This document shows, one piece after another, positions 1 through 7,039 of a stretch of 11,118 bases of DNA (its first letter is position 1; each line of letters opens with the position of its first letter). Under the pieces are notes generated by a model. It did not search any database. It was not told where the DNA came from and worked only from the letters and a program-made list of their open reading frames with translations. A program made the translations under genes and the position numbers. The DNA comes from Promethearchaeota archaeon. GTDB lineage: Archaea > Asgardarchaeota > Lokiarchaeia > Sigynarchaeales > SOKP01. Where the stretch lies: positions 1 through 11,118 of the forward strand of contig JAGXOB010000048.1 of NCBI GenBank assembly GCA_019894735.1. Direction: 5' to 3'.

Positions 1-125
1 CTTTGGGCATCAGCTACAAATCTCCTTTTCAAATATTGATTTACAAGAGTGGTTTTTCCTACTTCAGAATCTCCGACAATGCAGACTTTATAGAAATATT
101 TGTTTAACCCAACCATTTTTGACAT
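1..125 (-). CDS. Ras/Rab-like small GTPase, N-terminal fragment (runs off the left edge)
   Basis: Only the first 41 codons are in the window, read leftward from an ATG at 125-123. The translation contains a complete G1/P-loop, GDSEVGKTT, at residues 18-26 (GxxxxGKT), preceded by the beta strand KVCIVG and followed by the helix LVNQYLKRRF that leads into switch I. This is the layout of Ras-superfamily GTPases, which bind and hydrolyse GTP as molecular switches, and which are greatly expanded in Asgard archaea. An alternative start is the ATG at codon 4. The gene diverges from the coiled-coil gene at 310 across a 184-base spacer. The subfamily cannot be told, because switch I/II, the G4/G5 motifs and any C-terminal cysteine lie outside the window. 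Confidence 0.88.
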   Translation of the reverse strand, partial: MSKMVGLNKYFYKVCIVGDSEVGKTTLVNQYLKRRFVADAQ

Positions 126-309
126 TGTTCCCAGACTTACCTAATCTAGAGTGTGATTATAGATTTATAATTTTATTTTTTAGATTAAGCACAAAATAAT
201 TAACTAAGTTCATCAATTTAAAGTTAATTTTCCTAAATTTTTTTAACAAGAGATTTATTATATTTTAAGTGTACTTATTTATTGAAAAAATAATGAGCGT
301 TTATTTAAT

Positions 310-1539
310 ATGAGTAATAATTTAAAGGACCTAATAGATAAAGCTGAAGAAAAAGAAAAATCGCGGGCTCAATTAGAAAAAACTGTCGAAAACTTAGAAC
401 TTAAGGTAGCAAAATTAGAAAAGAAGCTAAAAGAGACCCAATCTTCTTCCAAACTTGAATTTACGAAACCAAATGAAGAAATTGTTGAATCTGAAGAAAT
501 AACTATCCTTAAAAATTTAATTAATTCTCAAAATCTAGAATTAACTCAAAGAAATCGTGAAAAAGAATCGCTACAAAAGAAAGTAATGGATTTAAATACT
601 GAATTAGTTACTCTAAAAGAAAGTTTAAATGATTCTATCAAAGATCAAGTTATAATGAAAACACAGAATTCCTTAAATAATCTAATTGAAGATTATGGAA
701 GATTAGAAAACATAAATAAGAATCTAAAAGATAAAATCGTAGAATTCGAAACTGAAAACGATCTCCTTAGAGATAGTGCAAAAACACTAAAAATCGATAC
801 CTCGAATGTCGAACAACTAGAATATAGTATGAGTAGATTAAAAAAACAGTTGAAGGATTTAGAGGAAACAAATCAAATGCTTGAAGAGAGTAATTTAAAG
901 CTGAAAAGTAAAGAATTATCGGTAGATAATTTGGAGAAAACTCTGCAGAATTTGGGGAGTATTAATAGCGAATTAAAAGAAGAAAATCAGAGGTTACTGA
1001 CGAAATTAGATACCCTAAAGGCTGAATGGTTTGAATTGACAAAACTTGAAGCTAAATCTTCTAATTTAGAAAAGCAAGTTCAAACTTTAAAGAAAGAAAA
1101 CGAAGAGCTTAGGCAAAAAGACGCGATACTTTTAGCTAAAACTATTAATATCATGGAATCTCATAGTAAAGAACCAAATAAAATCGCAGAAAGTCCTATA
1201 TCAACAGAATCTCTAATAGAGGAAAGAGAAAGAATGGAAGTAGTTGAACAAACTGAAATAATTGATACAATAGAAGAACGGCTAGAATTACAAAAAGATC
1301 TGATTACGACAGATATTTTAACAGATGCAGATAAGGAATCAAAACCAGTAGAAAAAAACTTAGAAAATGAAATGGCAAAAAAAGAAAACGTTACTCGTAA
1401 AAAAACATGCCCTAATTGTGGAAATACTAATAAAGCATATATTCGCGAATTTGACGATAAGACAAAAATAATTTATACGTATCCAAGAATCTACGCTAAA
1501 ATGTATAGATGTGGTCAATGCGGAACTGAATGGCGATAG
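310..1539 (+). CDS. Long coiled-coil protein with C-terminal TFIIS-like zinc ribbon
   Basis: This 409-residue protein has no catalytic domain that I recognise. Residues 5 to about 280 are almost entirely Lys/Glu/Leu/Asn-rich heptad-like sequence, which predicts a long coiled coil with a short break near residues 45-65. Residues 290-360 are acidic and probably disordered. Residues 367-409 form a zinc ribbon with ligands C367, C370, C401 and C404, ending in CGTEWR, as in the C-terminal ribbon of TFIIS and RPB9/RpoM-type proteins. The spacer is about 30 residues, against about 24 in TFIIS, and no Asp-Glu catalytic pair is visible in the hairpin, so transcript-cleavage activity is not expected. 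These four are the only cysteines. The protein stops with TAG exactly at the family's usual end, showing that TAG works as a stop here. It diverges from a small GTPase gene; a scaffold or GTPase-effector role is inference only. Confidence 0.85.
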   Translation: MSNNLKDLIDKAEEKEKSRAQLEKTVENLELKVAKLEKKLKETQSSSKLEFTKPNEEIVESEEITILKNLINSQNLELTQRNREKESLQKKVMDLNTELVTLKESLNDSIKDQVIMKTQNSLNNLIEDYGRLENINKNLKDKIVEFETENDLLRDSAKTLKIDTSNVEQLEYSMSRLKKQLKDLEETNQMLEESNLKLKSKELSVDNLEKTLQNLGSINSELKEENQRLLTKLDTLKAEWFELTKLEAKSSNLEKQVQTLKKENEELRQKDAILLAKTINIMESHSKEPNKIAESPISTESLIEERERMEVVEQTEIIDTIEERLELQKDLITTDILTDADKESKPVEKNLENEMAKKENVTRKKTCPNCGNTNKAYIREFDDKTKIIYTYPRIYAKMYRCGQCGTEWR

Positions 1540-1549
1540 GGACTATTAT

Positions 1550-2425
1550 TTAAATACTTGATTTCTTCGGGATTCCATCTGAACAAGAAACACCTACTTG
1601 GCAAAGACCACAACCATAAATAGGTATATTATAATGCTCTTGAATATATGGAACCGTACTAGAAACTTTTTCGTAGCATTTAGCCTTATCGTGTCCATCT
1701 TTTAGGGTTATTGCTCCGATGGGACAGCGTTTCACGCAATCTCCACACTTATTACAATATTCGTATCGGCTAGCGGCTCTTTTATTAGCATCAGAGGGCA
1801 ATTTATAATTAATAACAAAGCTTCCACACCTCATTGCCTTACCTCGTTCATTAATAAATCCATCTGATATGCCGAATGATCCTAGGCCCGAAGCGAAACA
1901 CATGTGTCTATGCGACCATGTGGACGCAAATACGCCTTGCCACGCATCTTTATGCTTTTTATATACCTTGAATAAATTTTTTTCGACCATCGGAGCTACA
2001 CCTTCAACTCCAAACTCGTTTTTTAACTCATTTAGTAAGTACAACCAAAGTTTCTGATTCTCCTTTTCACCGTAAAGTCGGGTATGAGCCCATCGTTCGC
2101 TTGGCCATTCTTGAGAATATTCAAGGTTCTCTTTTTTAGTAAGCTTGTTCATTGGAAGAATAAACGCTACAACGGTAAGATTTTCTGTAGAATCGCAGTC
2201 TATATTTTTTAGTTCGCAATATTTAGTATATGCCTCTACAGGAGTTAAGTGAAAAGGTCCAACTAAGGTCTTATACTCTTGAAAAATGGGATCGTTTCCG
2301 GAACAAAAGCCAATAAGAACGTCAGGTTCCCAAAATAACGCGTCATCCACTCCAGTCATCCTATTGCCTTCGTCTTCTCTTAAAAATGCGTTTATCTTTT
2401 CTATAAACCAATCTTTATTTAGCAT
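1550..2425 (-). CDS. QueG/reductive-dehalogenase-like double [4Fe-4S] protein
   Basis: This is a 291-residue cytosolic iron-sulfur protein. Residues 176-205 (CFASGLGSFG, then GKAMRCGSFV) match the conserved Gly-rich block that precedes the clusters in epoxyqueuosine reductase and reductive dehalogenase relatives. Cluster I is C224-x2-C227-x2-C230-x3-C234-P. Further cysteines C250, C272, C275 and C281 (GCGLCQVGVSC) supply the second cluster, in the CGLCQ variant common in anaerobes. The protein is shorter than QueG (about 380) and lacks the HEAT-repeat tail, so tRNA modification is not implied; annotating it as queG would over-call. The start is the ATG at 2425: the next upstream ATG (2439) is followed by a stop after four codons. 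It is the last of three minus-strand genes rich in Fe-S ligands and ends tail to tail with the coiled-coil gene, 10 bases apart. It is likely an electron-transfer or reductive-activation protein; its substrate is unknown. Confidence 0.82.
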   Translation of the reverse strand: MLNKDWFIEKINAFLREDEGNRMTGVDDALFWEPDVLIGFCSGNDPIFQEYKTLVGPFHLTPVEAYTKYCELKNIDCDSTENLTVVAFILPMNKLTKKENLEYSQEWPSERWAHTRLYGEKENQKLWLYLLNELKNEFGVEGVAPMVEKNLFKVYKKHKDAWQGVFASTWSHRHMCFASGLGSFGISDGFINERGKAMRCGSFVINYKLPSDANKRAASRYEYCNKCGDCVKRCPIGAITLKDGHDKAKCYEKVSSTVPYIQEHYNIPIYGCGLCQVGVSCSDGIPKKSSI

Positions 2426-2505
2426 ATCAGCTTCTTCTCATAGTTTAAATTTAAATTTATGATTTTTCAATTACTCTTTAAAAAACCTTTAAAAATCCAA
2501 TAATT

Positions 2506-2520
2506 AAAAAAGAAAAAAAA
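2506..2520 (-). terminator. T-rich archaeal-type terminator of the AbfD-family gene
   Basis: On the minus strand this reads T8-C-T6, beginning about 20 bases after the TAA of the 2542-4095 gene. Archaeal RNA polymerase terminates at such U-tracts without needing a hairpin. It lies inside the 116-base gap before the next minus-strand gene, suggesting that gene has its own promoter. Confidence 0.5.
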
Positions 2521-2541
2521 TAATGTGTAATGAGTTTTACC

Positions 2542-4095
2542 TTATTTTTTCGCAACGACTTCGTCTACCTGATGGACCATTACTTTAGAAGAATTTGAGT
2601 GTTTGCTTCCTAACCGTTTTTTGTTTAATTTATCGTCTATTCCAGCAATTTTTTTTACCATGTTTTTTCGGGCTTCAATGTCATATTGAGTTGTAATAGC
2701 TATTTGTTCCATAACTGGGCTCCCACCTCCATGGTAACCCCCAACGAGACTGATTCCTCCGGTTGCGGAACATAACATATCTCCAACATACCGCCAGAAT
2801 TGTGCAGCATTTTCAGGTGCGATTTTTGGATTTCTCATAATATACTTATTGAGAACGTCGCTCAATTTAGGATTAACAAAATCGCCTTCGTGTGGAAATG
2901 TTGCTGGAATACCACCTGATATATCTGTTATTATCTCAGCTTCTCGAAATACATTTTCTCCAGTTAAACATCTTCCAACATTGGCGTAAATTGAGTTAGG
3001 AATAAAACTTCCAGGACCGAAAGGTATAAAACCCACACCAGGCATATATACTTCTGACTTTCCTAGATCAGAGGCAGTGTAACCCGCAGCGTACCCAAGT
3101 TCTGTAATCATGATTAATTCGGCCAATTTATGCCTTACATGGGAAGCGTTTGCGATGTTGTTGTATTCCGCAGCTAAAGCAGCTGTTCCCGTGATTATAT
3201 CACCAATTGCTGGTTTACATCCCGAATAACTGTGTCTGTGAAAGAGCCCAAACAGTAAGGCGAGGGCTCCTCCATGATTGTTTTCACCGCATAAAAAGAC
3301 TCTTTCCCATGGTACGAATACATTGTCAAAAATTAAATACGAATCCGTAGCTCCAGGCATGAAACCTCGAGGAAAATGTTCCCTCGCACGAAGATTATGA
3401 ATAGTAACCACTTGAGTTACACCCTCATAATCTGCAGGTACCGCAAACGCTACTGCATAGTCTTTATCTTCTGGTCTTAGTGCTCTTGTTGGGATAACTA
3501 ATAGCTCGTCAGAAACGGATGCTTCTGAAATATGTAGTTTACAACCAGCGACTATAATTCCATCCTTCTTCTTTTCCACAACATGTACATACATGTCGGG
3601 ATCTGCTTGATCAGCGGGACGCTTAATTCGATCCCCTTTTACATCAGTTTGTGCGCCAGCTGCTACTAAATCTTCTTGTTGAAATCTTAGTAACCATTTT
3701 TTAAAATTCTCGTGGTAATTAGATTCTCCCTTATTTATTTTATCAGCCTCATACGAGACGTTATATATTGCATTTGCTGCATCGCACCCCATACATCGCT
3801 GAATGCATCCGCCAACTTTTTGACATAATTTGCGGGTCATGTCTTGCTTTTTATGAAGATCGTCAGTACTATGATGAATATGTGTAAATCTATTGATAAC
3901 TTCACCCGTAAGATGAGATTTTACTTGAATTAAATCTTTGAATTCAGGATCGTCAAAGGCTTCGAATGTAGTTCCAATCGTATTTAAACAAGGTATTTGA
4001 AGGTCGTCTAAACGATCAATTTCTCTACCATCATAGTAAAGGTTAGATTTCATTCTCCCTAAATCTTTCATGTACTGTTCTTTTGTTCTAACCAT
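2542..4095 (-). CDS. 4-hydroxybutyryl-CoA dehydratase / vinylacetyl-CoA isomerase family protein (AbfD-like)
   Basis: This is a 517-residue flavoprotein of the HpaB/AbfD superfamily. AbfD dehydrates 4-hydroxybutyryl-CoA to crotonyl-CoA by a ketyl-radical route using FAD and an unusual [4Fe-4S] cluster. All four cluster ligands of the Clostridium enzyme (C99, C103, H292, C299) have counterparts: C97 and C101 in GCIQRCMG, then H286 and C293 in FHRHSYSGCK. The catalytic Tyr (Y290) and the Lys after the last ligand (K294) are also kept. Plain HpaB-type monooxygenases lack these. By alignment from memory, Glu257 is Asp251, Thr190 is Ser190, and Glu455 becomes Gly452 before the HGGGSP loop, so the substrate or the reaction may differ. 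The start is the ATG at 4095. It sits between two Fe-S protein genes on the same strand. The pathway could be 4-aminobutyrate/4-hydroxybutyrate metabolism or a different acyl-CoA; no CoA-transferase or 4-hydroxybutyrate dehydrogenase is nearby. Confidence 0.85.
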   Translation of the reverse strand: MVRTKEQYMKDLGRMKSNLYYDGREIDRLDDLQIPCLNTIGTTFEAFDDPEFKDLIQVKSHLTGEVINRFTHIHHSTDDLHKKQDMTRKLCQKVGGCIQRCMGCDAANAIYNVSYEADKINKGESNYHENFKKWLLRFQQEDLVAAGAQTDVKGDRIKRPADQADPDMYVHVVEKKKDGIIVAGCKLHISEASVSDELLVIPTRALRPEDKDYAVAFAVPADYEGVTQVVTIHNLRAREHFPRGFMPGATDSYLIFDNVFVPWERVFLCGENNHGGALALLFGLFHRHSYSGCKPAIGDIITGTAALAAEYNNIANASHVRHKLAELIMITELGYAAGYTASDLGKSEVYMPGVGFIPFGPGSFIPNSIYANVGRCLTGENVFREAEIITDISGGIPATFPHEGDFVNPKLSDVLNKYIMRNPKIAPENAAQFWRYVGDMLCSATGGISLVGGYHGGGSPVMEQIAITTQYDIEARKNMVKKIAGIDDKLNKKRLGSKHSNSSKVMVHQVDEVVAKK

Positions 4096-4199
4096 TTTAC
4101 ATCAATTTTTTAAATTATTTTTTTGGTTTATTTCTTTAATATAATATGTATATCTATAATTATTTATGTTCCATAATAAGTAATAATTATCTTTTCATT

Positions 4200-4207
4200 A
4201 AAAAAAA
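4200..4207 (-). terminator. T8 terminator after the HTH/Fe-S gene
   Basis: An uninterrupted run of eight T on the minus strand begins about 15 bases after the TAA at 4222. This fits an archaeal U-tract terminator and suggests the downstream AbfD-like gene is transcribed separately from the AT-rich spacer at 4096-4199. Confidence 0.4.
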
Positions 4208-4221
4208 TAATCATAGTAAAA

Positions 4222-5340
4222 TTAATCATGTTTTCTATTTTCTTGATAAATTTTTTCAAATAACTTAATATTATCACTATAAATATGAGATCGTTCTATT
4301 CTGTTTAGTTTAATAGCTTCTGGGGAACAAGTTACCGTACATACTCCACATCCATAACATTTCTTAGGATTTACTTTAGCTTTTTCCTTCTTTATTGTAA
4401 TAGCGTTAAATGGACATCTTTTAGCACATAATGCGCAGCCCGTGCATAAAGAACTATTAATTTTCGCGATATAATTTGATTTAGCTGTACAATTTTCATT
4501 TTTTTCCTCAAAACGCGTCATTCCTCTTAATAGAGCGCAACAGCACGCACAACAACAACAAATTACTTGATGGATTGGACTCTTAGTATTTGCAACTGTA
4601 AAAACTAACCCTTTTTTAGATAGTTCGTTCGCTAGATTATGAGCTTCTTCACGAGTGATTTCTCGTCCTTCTCCTCTGCGTAGAAAGTATTCTCCAAACA
4701 AACCAACTTGAAAACAAGATTCTGAAATTGGAAACTTATCATTACATTCTCTTACGCCTAATATTTCTGTTCTGTTACGACAAGGACAATCGGTCACTAC
4801 TATTGGTCCTTTGCAAGTGTCCAATATTCCATGAATTTCTTCAGCATTGGATATAACAGATTTGTGATCAATAGACGTGTTTATGGGAACTATTCTAGTG
4901 ATTGGAGTTCCGGCGTCAGAAGACTCGTATCGTTTGTAAAACTTCTCTTCAATGAAGAATTGATGGTAAAGCTCGGCTCCTTTCTTTCCAAGTCTTTCGA
5001 ATGTTTTTGAGTTTTTAAATCCCATATTTAAAAGATGTGCCATCGCCAAGAAATAGGAATAACCCCCAATATCATGAATAATGCCCGAATTGGTCATATC
5101 TTCTAGAATTTCTTTTACATTTTCTTTGCTTTTTCCAATTTTCTTTGCGATTTTGGCAATGGATTGAGGTTTAACAGTTAAGTATTGTGCAACTTCAGCC
5201 TCATCAAGAGTAAATAATAATTTAATGAATTCTCTAAACGCTTCTGATATTTTTCCATCAACAATAGGGATGTCGTTGGGGTATTCACGCATGTTTTGTA
5301 AAATTCGTTCATAAGGATCCATGAAATCTTCTGCTGTCAT
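4222..5340 (-). CDS. Winged-helix, CCCCxCCC-motif, di-[4Fe-4S] ferredoxin-domain protein
   Basis: This 372-residue protein has three parts. Residues about 45-95 form a helix-turn-helix/winged-helix (IAKIAKKIGKSKENVKEILE, then a short hairpin). The middle region carries scattered cysteines, including C185-P-C187-R and C199, C209, and then a remarkable run, CCCCACCC, at residues 261-268. The C-terminus is a bacterial-type 2[4Fe-4S] ferredoxin: C299-x2-C302-x2-C305-x3-C309-P and C328-x2-C331-x2-C334-x3-C338. Proteins of this layout occur in anaerobic archaea and Deltaproteobacteria under generic ferredoxin names; their function is not known to me. The helix-turn-helix may bind DNA or simply dock a partner. 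It is the promoter-proximal gene of the minus-strand block that includes the AbfD-like enzyme, so a redox-sensing or electron-delivery role for that enzyme is possible. The start at 5340 is the first ATG; a second in-frame ATG lies at 5322. Confidence 0.8.
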   Translation of the reverse strand: MTAEDFMDPYERILQNMREYPNDIPIVDGKISEAFREFIKLLFTLDEAEVAQYLTVKPQSIAKIAKKIGKSKENVKEILEDMTNSGIIHDIGGYSYFLAMAHLLNMGFKNSKTFERLGKKGAELYHQFFIEEKFYKRYESSDAGTPITRIVPINTSIDHKSVISNAEEIHGILDTCKGPIVVTDCPCRNRTEILGVRECNDKFPISESCFQVGLFGEYFLRRGEGREITREEAHNLANELSKKGLVFTVANTKSPIHQVICCCCACCCALLRGMTRFEEKNENCTAKSNYIAKINSSLCTGCALCAKRCPFNAITIKKEKAKVNPKKCYGCGVCTVTCSPEAIKLNRIERSHIYSDNIKLFEKIYQENRKHD

Positions 5341-5461
5341 TTCTAAATTAGCCTTTTGACGGTAATATTAAATTTAGGGAATATACTAATGTGATTGTAA
5401 TAAATATATCTAATTTTAATATCTTTGTGTGCAGAAATATAAGCTCACAAAGTCAATAGGC

Positions 5462-5472
5462 AAAAAAAAAAA
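5462..5472 (-). terminator. T11 terminator after the interrupted nitroreductase-family gene
   Basis: Eleven T in a row on the minus strand begin about 14 bases after the TAG at 5489-5487. The position supports 5487, not the internal stops at 5814 or 5622, as the original 3' end of the gene. Confidence 0.5.
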
Positions 5473-5486
5473 TTTAAAGGTACCTT

Positions 5487-6032
5487 CTATATCTTTTTAC
5501 GATGTAGTTTTACTATGGTTATCATTTCTAAGAGGTTTGTATAATCTGTTGTTTCAGGATCGTCAGTTTTTGGGTTCCAACCGAATAGCATTTTTGACGA
5601 TCTCCCGTGGTTTACAAGATACTATTTCATGATTCTTAATTTTTCATTTCTATTCCCTACAATTTCTACTTGAGGTTGGAAGTGATGGAATCCATGCCTT
5701 ACCAAAAGATTGTCAGGATAAACTCGTATATTTTTCATCCAGCCAGAATCTTCGCCTCGACTTGAAAAAATAGTTATTATTCCCTCTAACCGGTGGTATT
5801 CTAATGGTGTTCTTCATTTTGTTCCCGTTAGTCTTCCTTTTGTTGTAAGAATTAAAAAAATTCTACCAAATCCAAAAAGAGGCAAAATTCTTAATCGATA
5901 AAATGGAAGAACTAAATACTTATTTAGCACTCTCCACTTTCTTAGAGTTTTTTTCTTTTCATCTACGTCGTCGTGGTTCAGATTATATAATGGAGACCCA
6001 GGTCTAGGTAATAGGTCCTCGTTAGGTTTCAT
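5487..6032 (-). pseudogene. Deazaflavin-dependent nitroreductase (Ddn)-family gene with two in-frame stop codons
   Basis: Reading one frame from the ATG at 6032 (or a TTG at 6044) to the TAG at 5487 gives a full-length Ddn-type protein of about 181 codons, broken by TGA at 5816-5814 and TAG at 5624-5622. The first piece ends ILTTKGRLTGTK. Directly after the TGA the family sequence resumes as RTPLEYHRLEG and then SSRGEDSGWMKNIRVYPDN, which is the core of the split beta-barrel that binds F420 or a related cofactor. After the TAG it resumes with YLVNHG and FGWNPKTDDPE. No frameshift is needed. The TGA sits where relatives usually have Arg/Lys (AGA to TGA is one change), and the TAG where an aromatic or basic residue is expected. 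A recently inactivated gene is the simplest reading; stop-codon readthrough or sequencing error are alternatives. It diverges from the CruF-like gene over about 100 bases. Confidence 0.85.
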
Positions 6033-6094
6033 CTTTTCTAACAAATTTTTTAATTTTTATGTAGTAACCATTTAATTAAATACTAAATTTTAAT

Positions 6095-6106
6095 AATAAT
6101 ATTATT
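6095..6106. promoter_or_regulatory. 12-bp palindrome in a divergent promoter region
   Basis: AATAATATTATT is a perfect palindrome midway between the divergent nitroreductase-family gene and the CruF-like gene, with a TATA-like TTATATAAG following at 6111-6119. It could be an operator shared by both genes, but such AT-only palindromes occur by chance in DNA this AT-rich. Confidence 0.2.
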
Positions 6107-6133
6107 GTAATTATATAAGTTTGGTGTTTATCT

Positions 6134-7039
6134 ATGTCAGGATTAGTGCTTCTTCCAGGATTAATTGGATACCTATTAACCGGTTTGTCTATAGTTCATG
6201 CCGTAATAGACGCGAGAAAGAATCGAATTCAGCGATTATTAATGCTTGCGACAATATTTATTTTTGCTGCTTTTTTAGAACTAATGGGGGTAATTACTGG
6301 TCTTTTTTCCTACGCAACAGAATTAATCATGATTCTTGATAGGGTTCCGGTGTCTATTACTTTATCTTGGGTGGGCATTATTTACAGTTCTATGATAATT
6401 ACTGAGCGCTTAAATCTTTCCTTATGGCAACGAATACTTACAACAACCTTGATTGCACTTAGTCTAGATTGGGGGATGGATCCAATTGCCGTAGAAACGA
6501 ATGCATGGATGTTTGGCGGAGGAGAATACTTCAACATTCCTGCGTATAATTTTTTTGGTTGGTTTTTTATCCCTATAGCTTTTCTAGTGCCTTATGGTTT
6601 AAGTTGGGAAAAAGATAGGAAAAAACTTAGACTTCTTAATGTTGTAGAAATCGATGCCAAAGGTTCAATTCTTCGCAAATTGTATACGCTCTTACTTGTT
6701 GTTCCATTAGGATTGGGAATATTAATGTTAGTTGGATTACTTAATCGAATCCCTTTTATATCTAATTTACCATTAATATATCTCGTCGTATGGGCAATTT
6801 TTACTATTGTGTGGGCTTCCGGTGTTATAATTTGGAAGAAAGATAACTTAAAACTCACTAGATGGTATGATCTAATTCCATCATGTTGTTTATTATTAAT
6901 TGCTTTTTATTACGTAATTACTAGTTTTATTCTAAGCTTTTTCACATTAGGATTATTAATGTTAGTAACGACTTTGCCTTATCTACTTGCTTTTATTTTT
7001 ACAATGCGAAAGAACCGAGTTATCGAGGAATCCATTTAG
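6134..7039 (+). CDS. CruF-like carotenoid hydratase family membrane protein
   Basis: This is a 301-residue integral membrane protein with about eight hydrophobic segments. It belongs to the carotenoid biosynthesis family (COG2324/DUF422) that includes bisanhydrobacterioruberin hydratase CruF, which adds water across terminal double bonds of C50 or acyclic carotenoids. Signature features are E49 in LELMGVITG, the D112...D116-P-I-A-V block, W125, and the EYFNIPAYNFFGW segment at residues 131-143. The region after residue 165 has two or three more helices after a short hydrophilic loop. The start at 6134 is preceded by TTGGTG, a weak ribosome-binding sequence. The gene is intact, unlike its neighbours on both sides, and its last 20 bases overlap the 3' end of the interrupted methyltransferase-like gene on the other strand. 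No phytoene synthase or desaturase is in the window, so the product is unknown and the exact reaction is inferred from family membership only. Confidence 0.75.
   Translation: MSGLVLLPGLIGYLLTGLSIVHAVIDARKNRIQRLLMLATIFIFAAFLELMGVITGLFSYATELIMILDRVPVSITLSWVGIIYSSMIITERLNLSLWQRILTTTLIALSLDWGMDPIAVETNAWMFGGGEYFNIPAYNFFGWFFIPIAFLVPYGLSWEKDRKKLRLLNVVEIDAKGSILRKLYTLLLVVPLGLGILMLVGLLNRIPFISNLPLIYLVVWAIFTIVWASGVIIWKKDNLKLTRWYDLIPSCCLLLIAFYYVITSFILSFFTLGLLMLVTTLPYLLAFIFTMRKNRVIEESI

Noticed and set aside
293..313. Six-codon leader frame (MSVYLI) whose TGA overlaps the ATG of the coiled-coil gene
   Set aside because: The ATGA overlap is suggestive of coupling, but six codons in AT-rich DNA are easily chance, with no ribosome-binding site.
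1869..2057. 62-codon plus-strand open frame
   Set aside because: It lies wholly inside the QueG-like gene on the other strand, has no family resemblance, and its cysteines are complements of the real gene's codons.
5429..5632. 67-codon plus-strand open frame starting with GTG
   Set aside because: It is the antisense of the 3' part of the interrupted nitroreductase-family gene, whose minus-strand translation (FGWNPKTDDPE and following) is clearly family-like.
6111..6119. TATATA-type box as the promoter of the CruF-like gene
   Set aside because: It is centred only 19 bases before the ATG, which would put the transcript start inside the coding region; AT-rich background makes the match weak.
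6121..6339. 72-codon plus-strand frame at the start of the CruF gene
   Set aside because: It overlaps the CruF-like gene in another frame and has no hydrophobic pattern or family match.
6592..6858. 88-codon minus-strand open frame
   Set aside because: It is antisense to the CruF-like gene, whose membrane-protein signatures are convincing.
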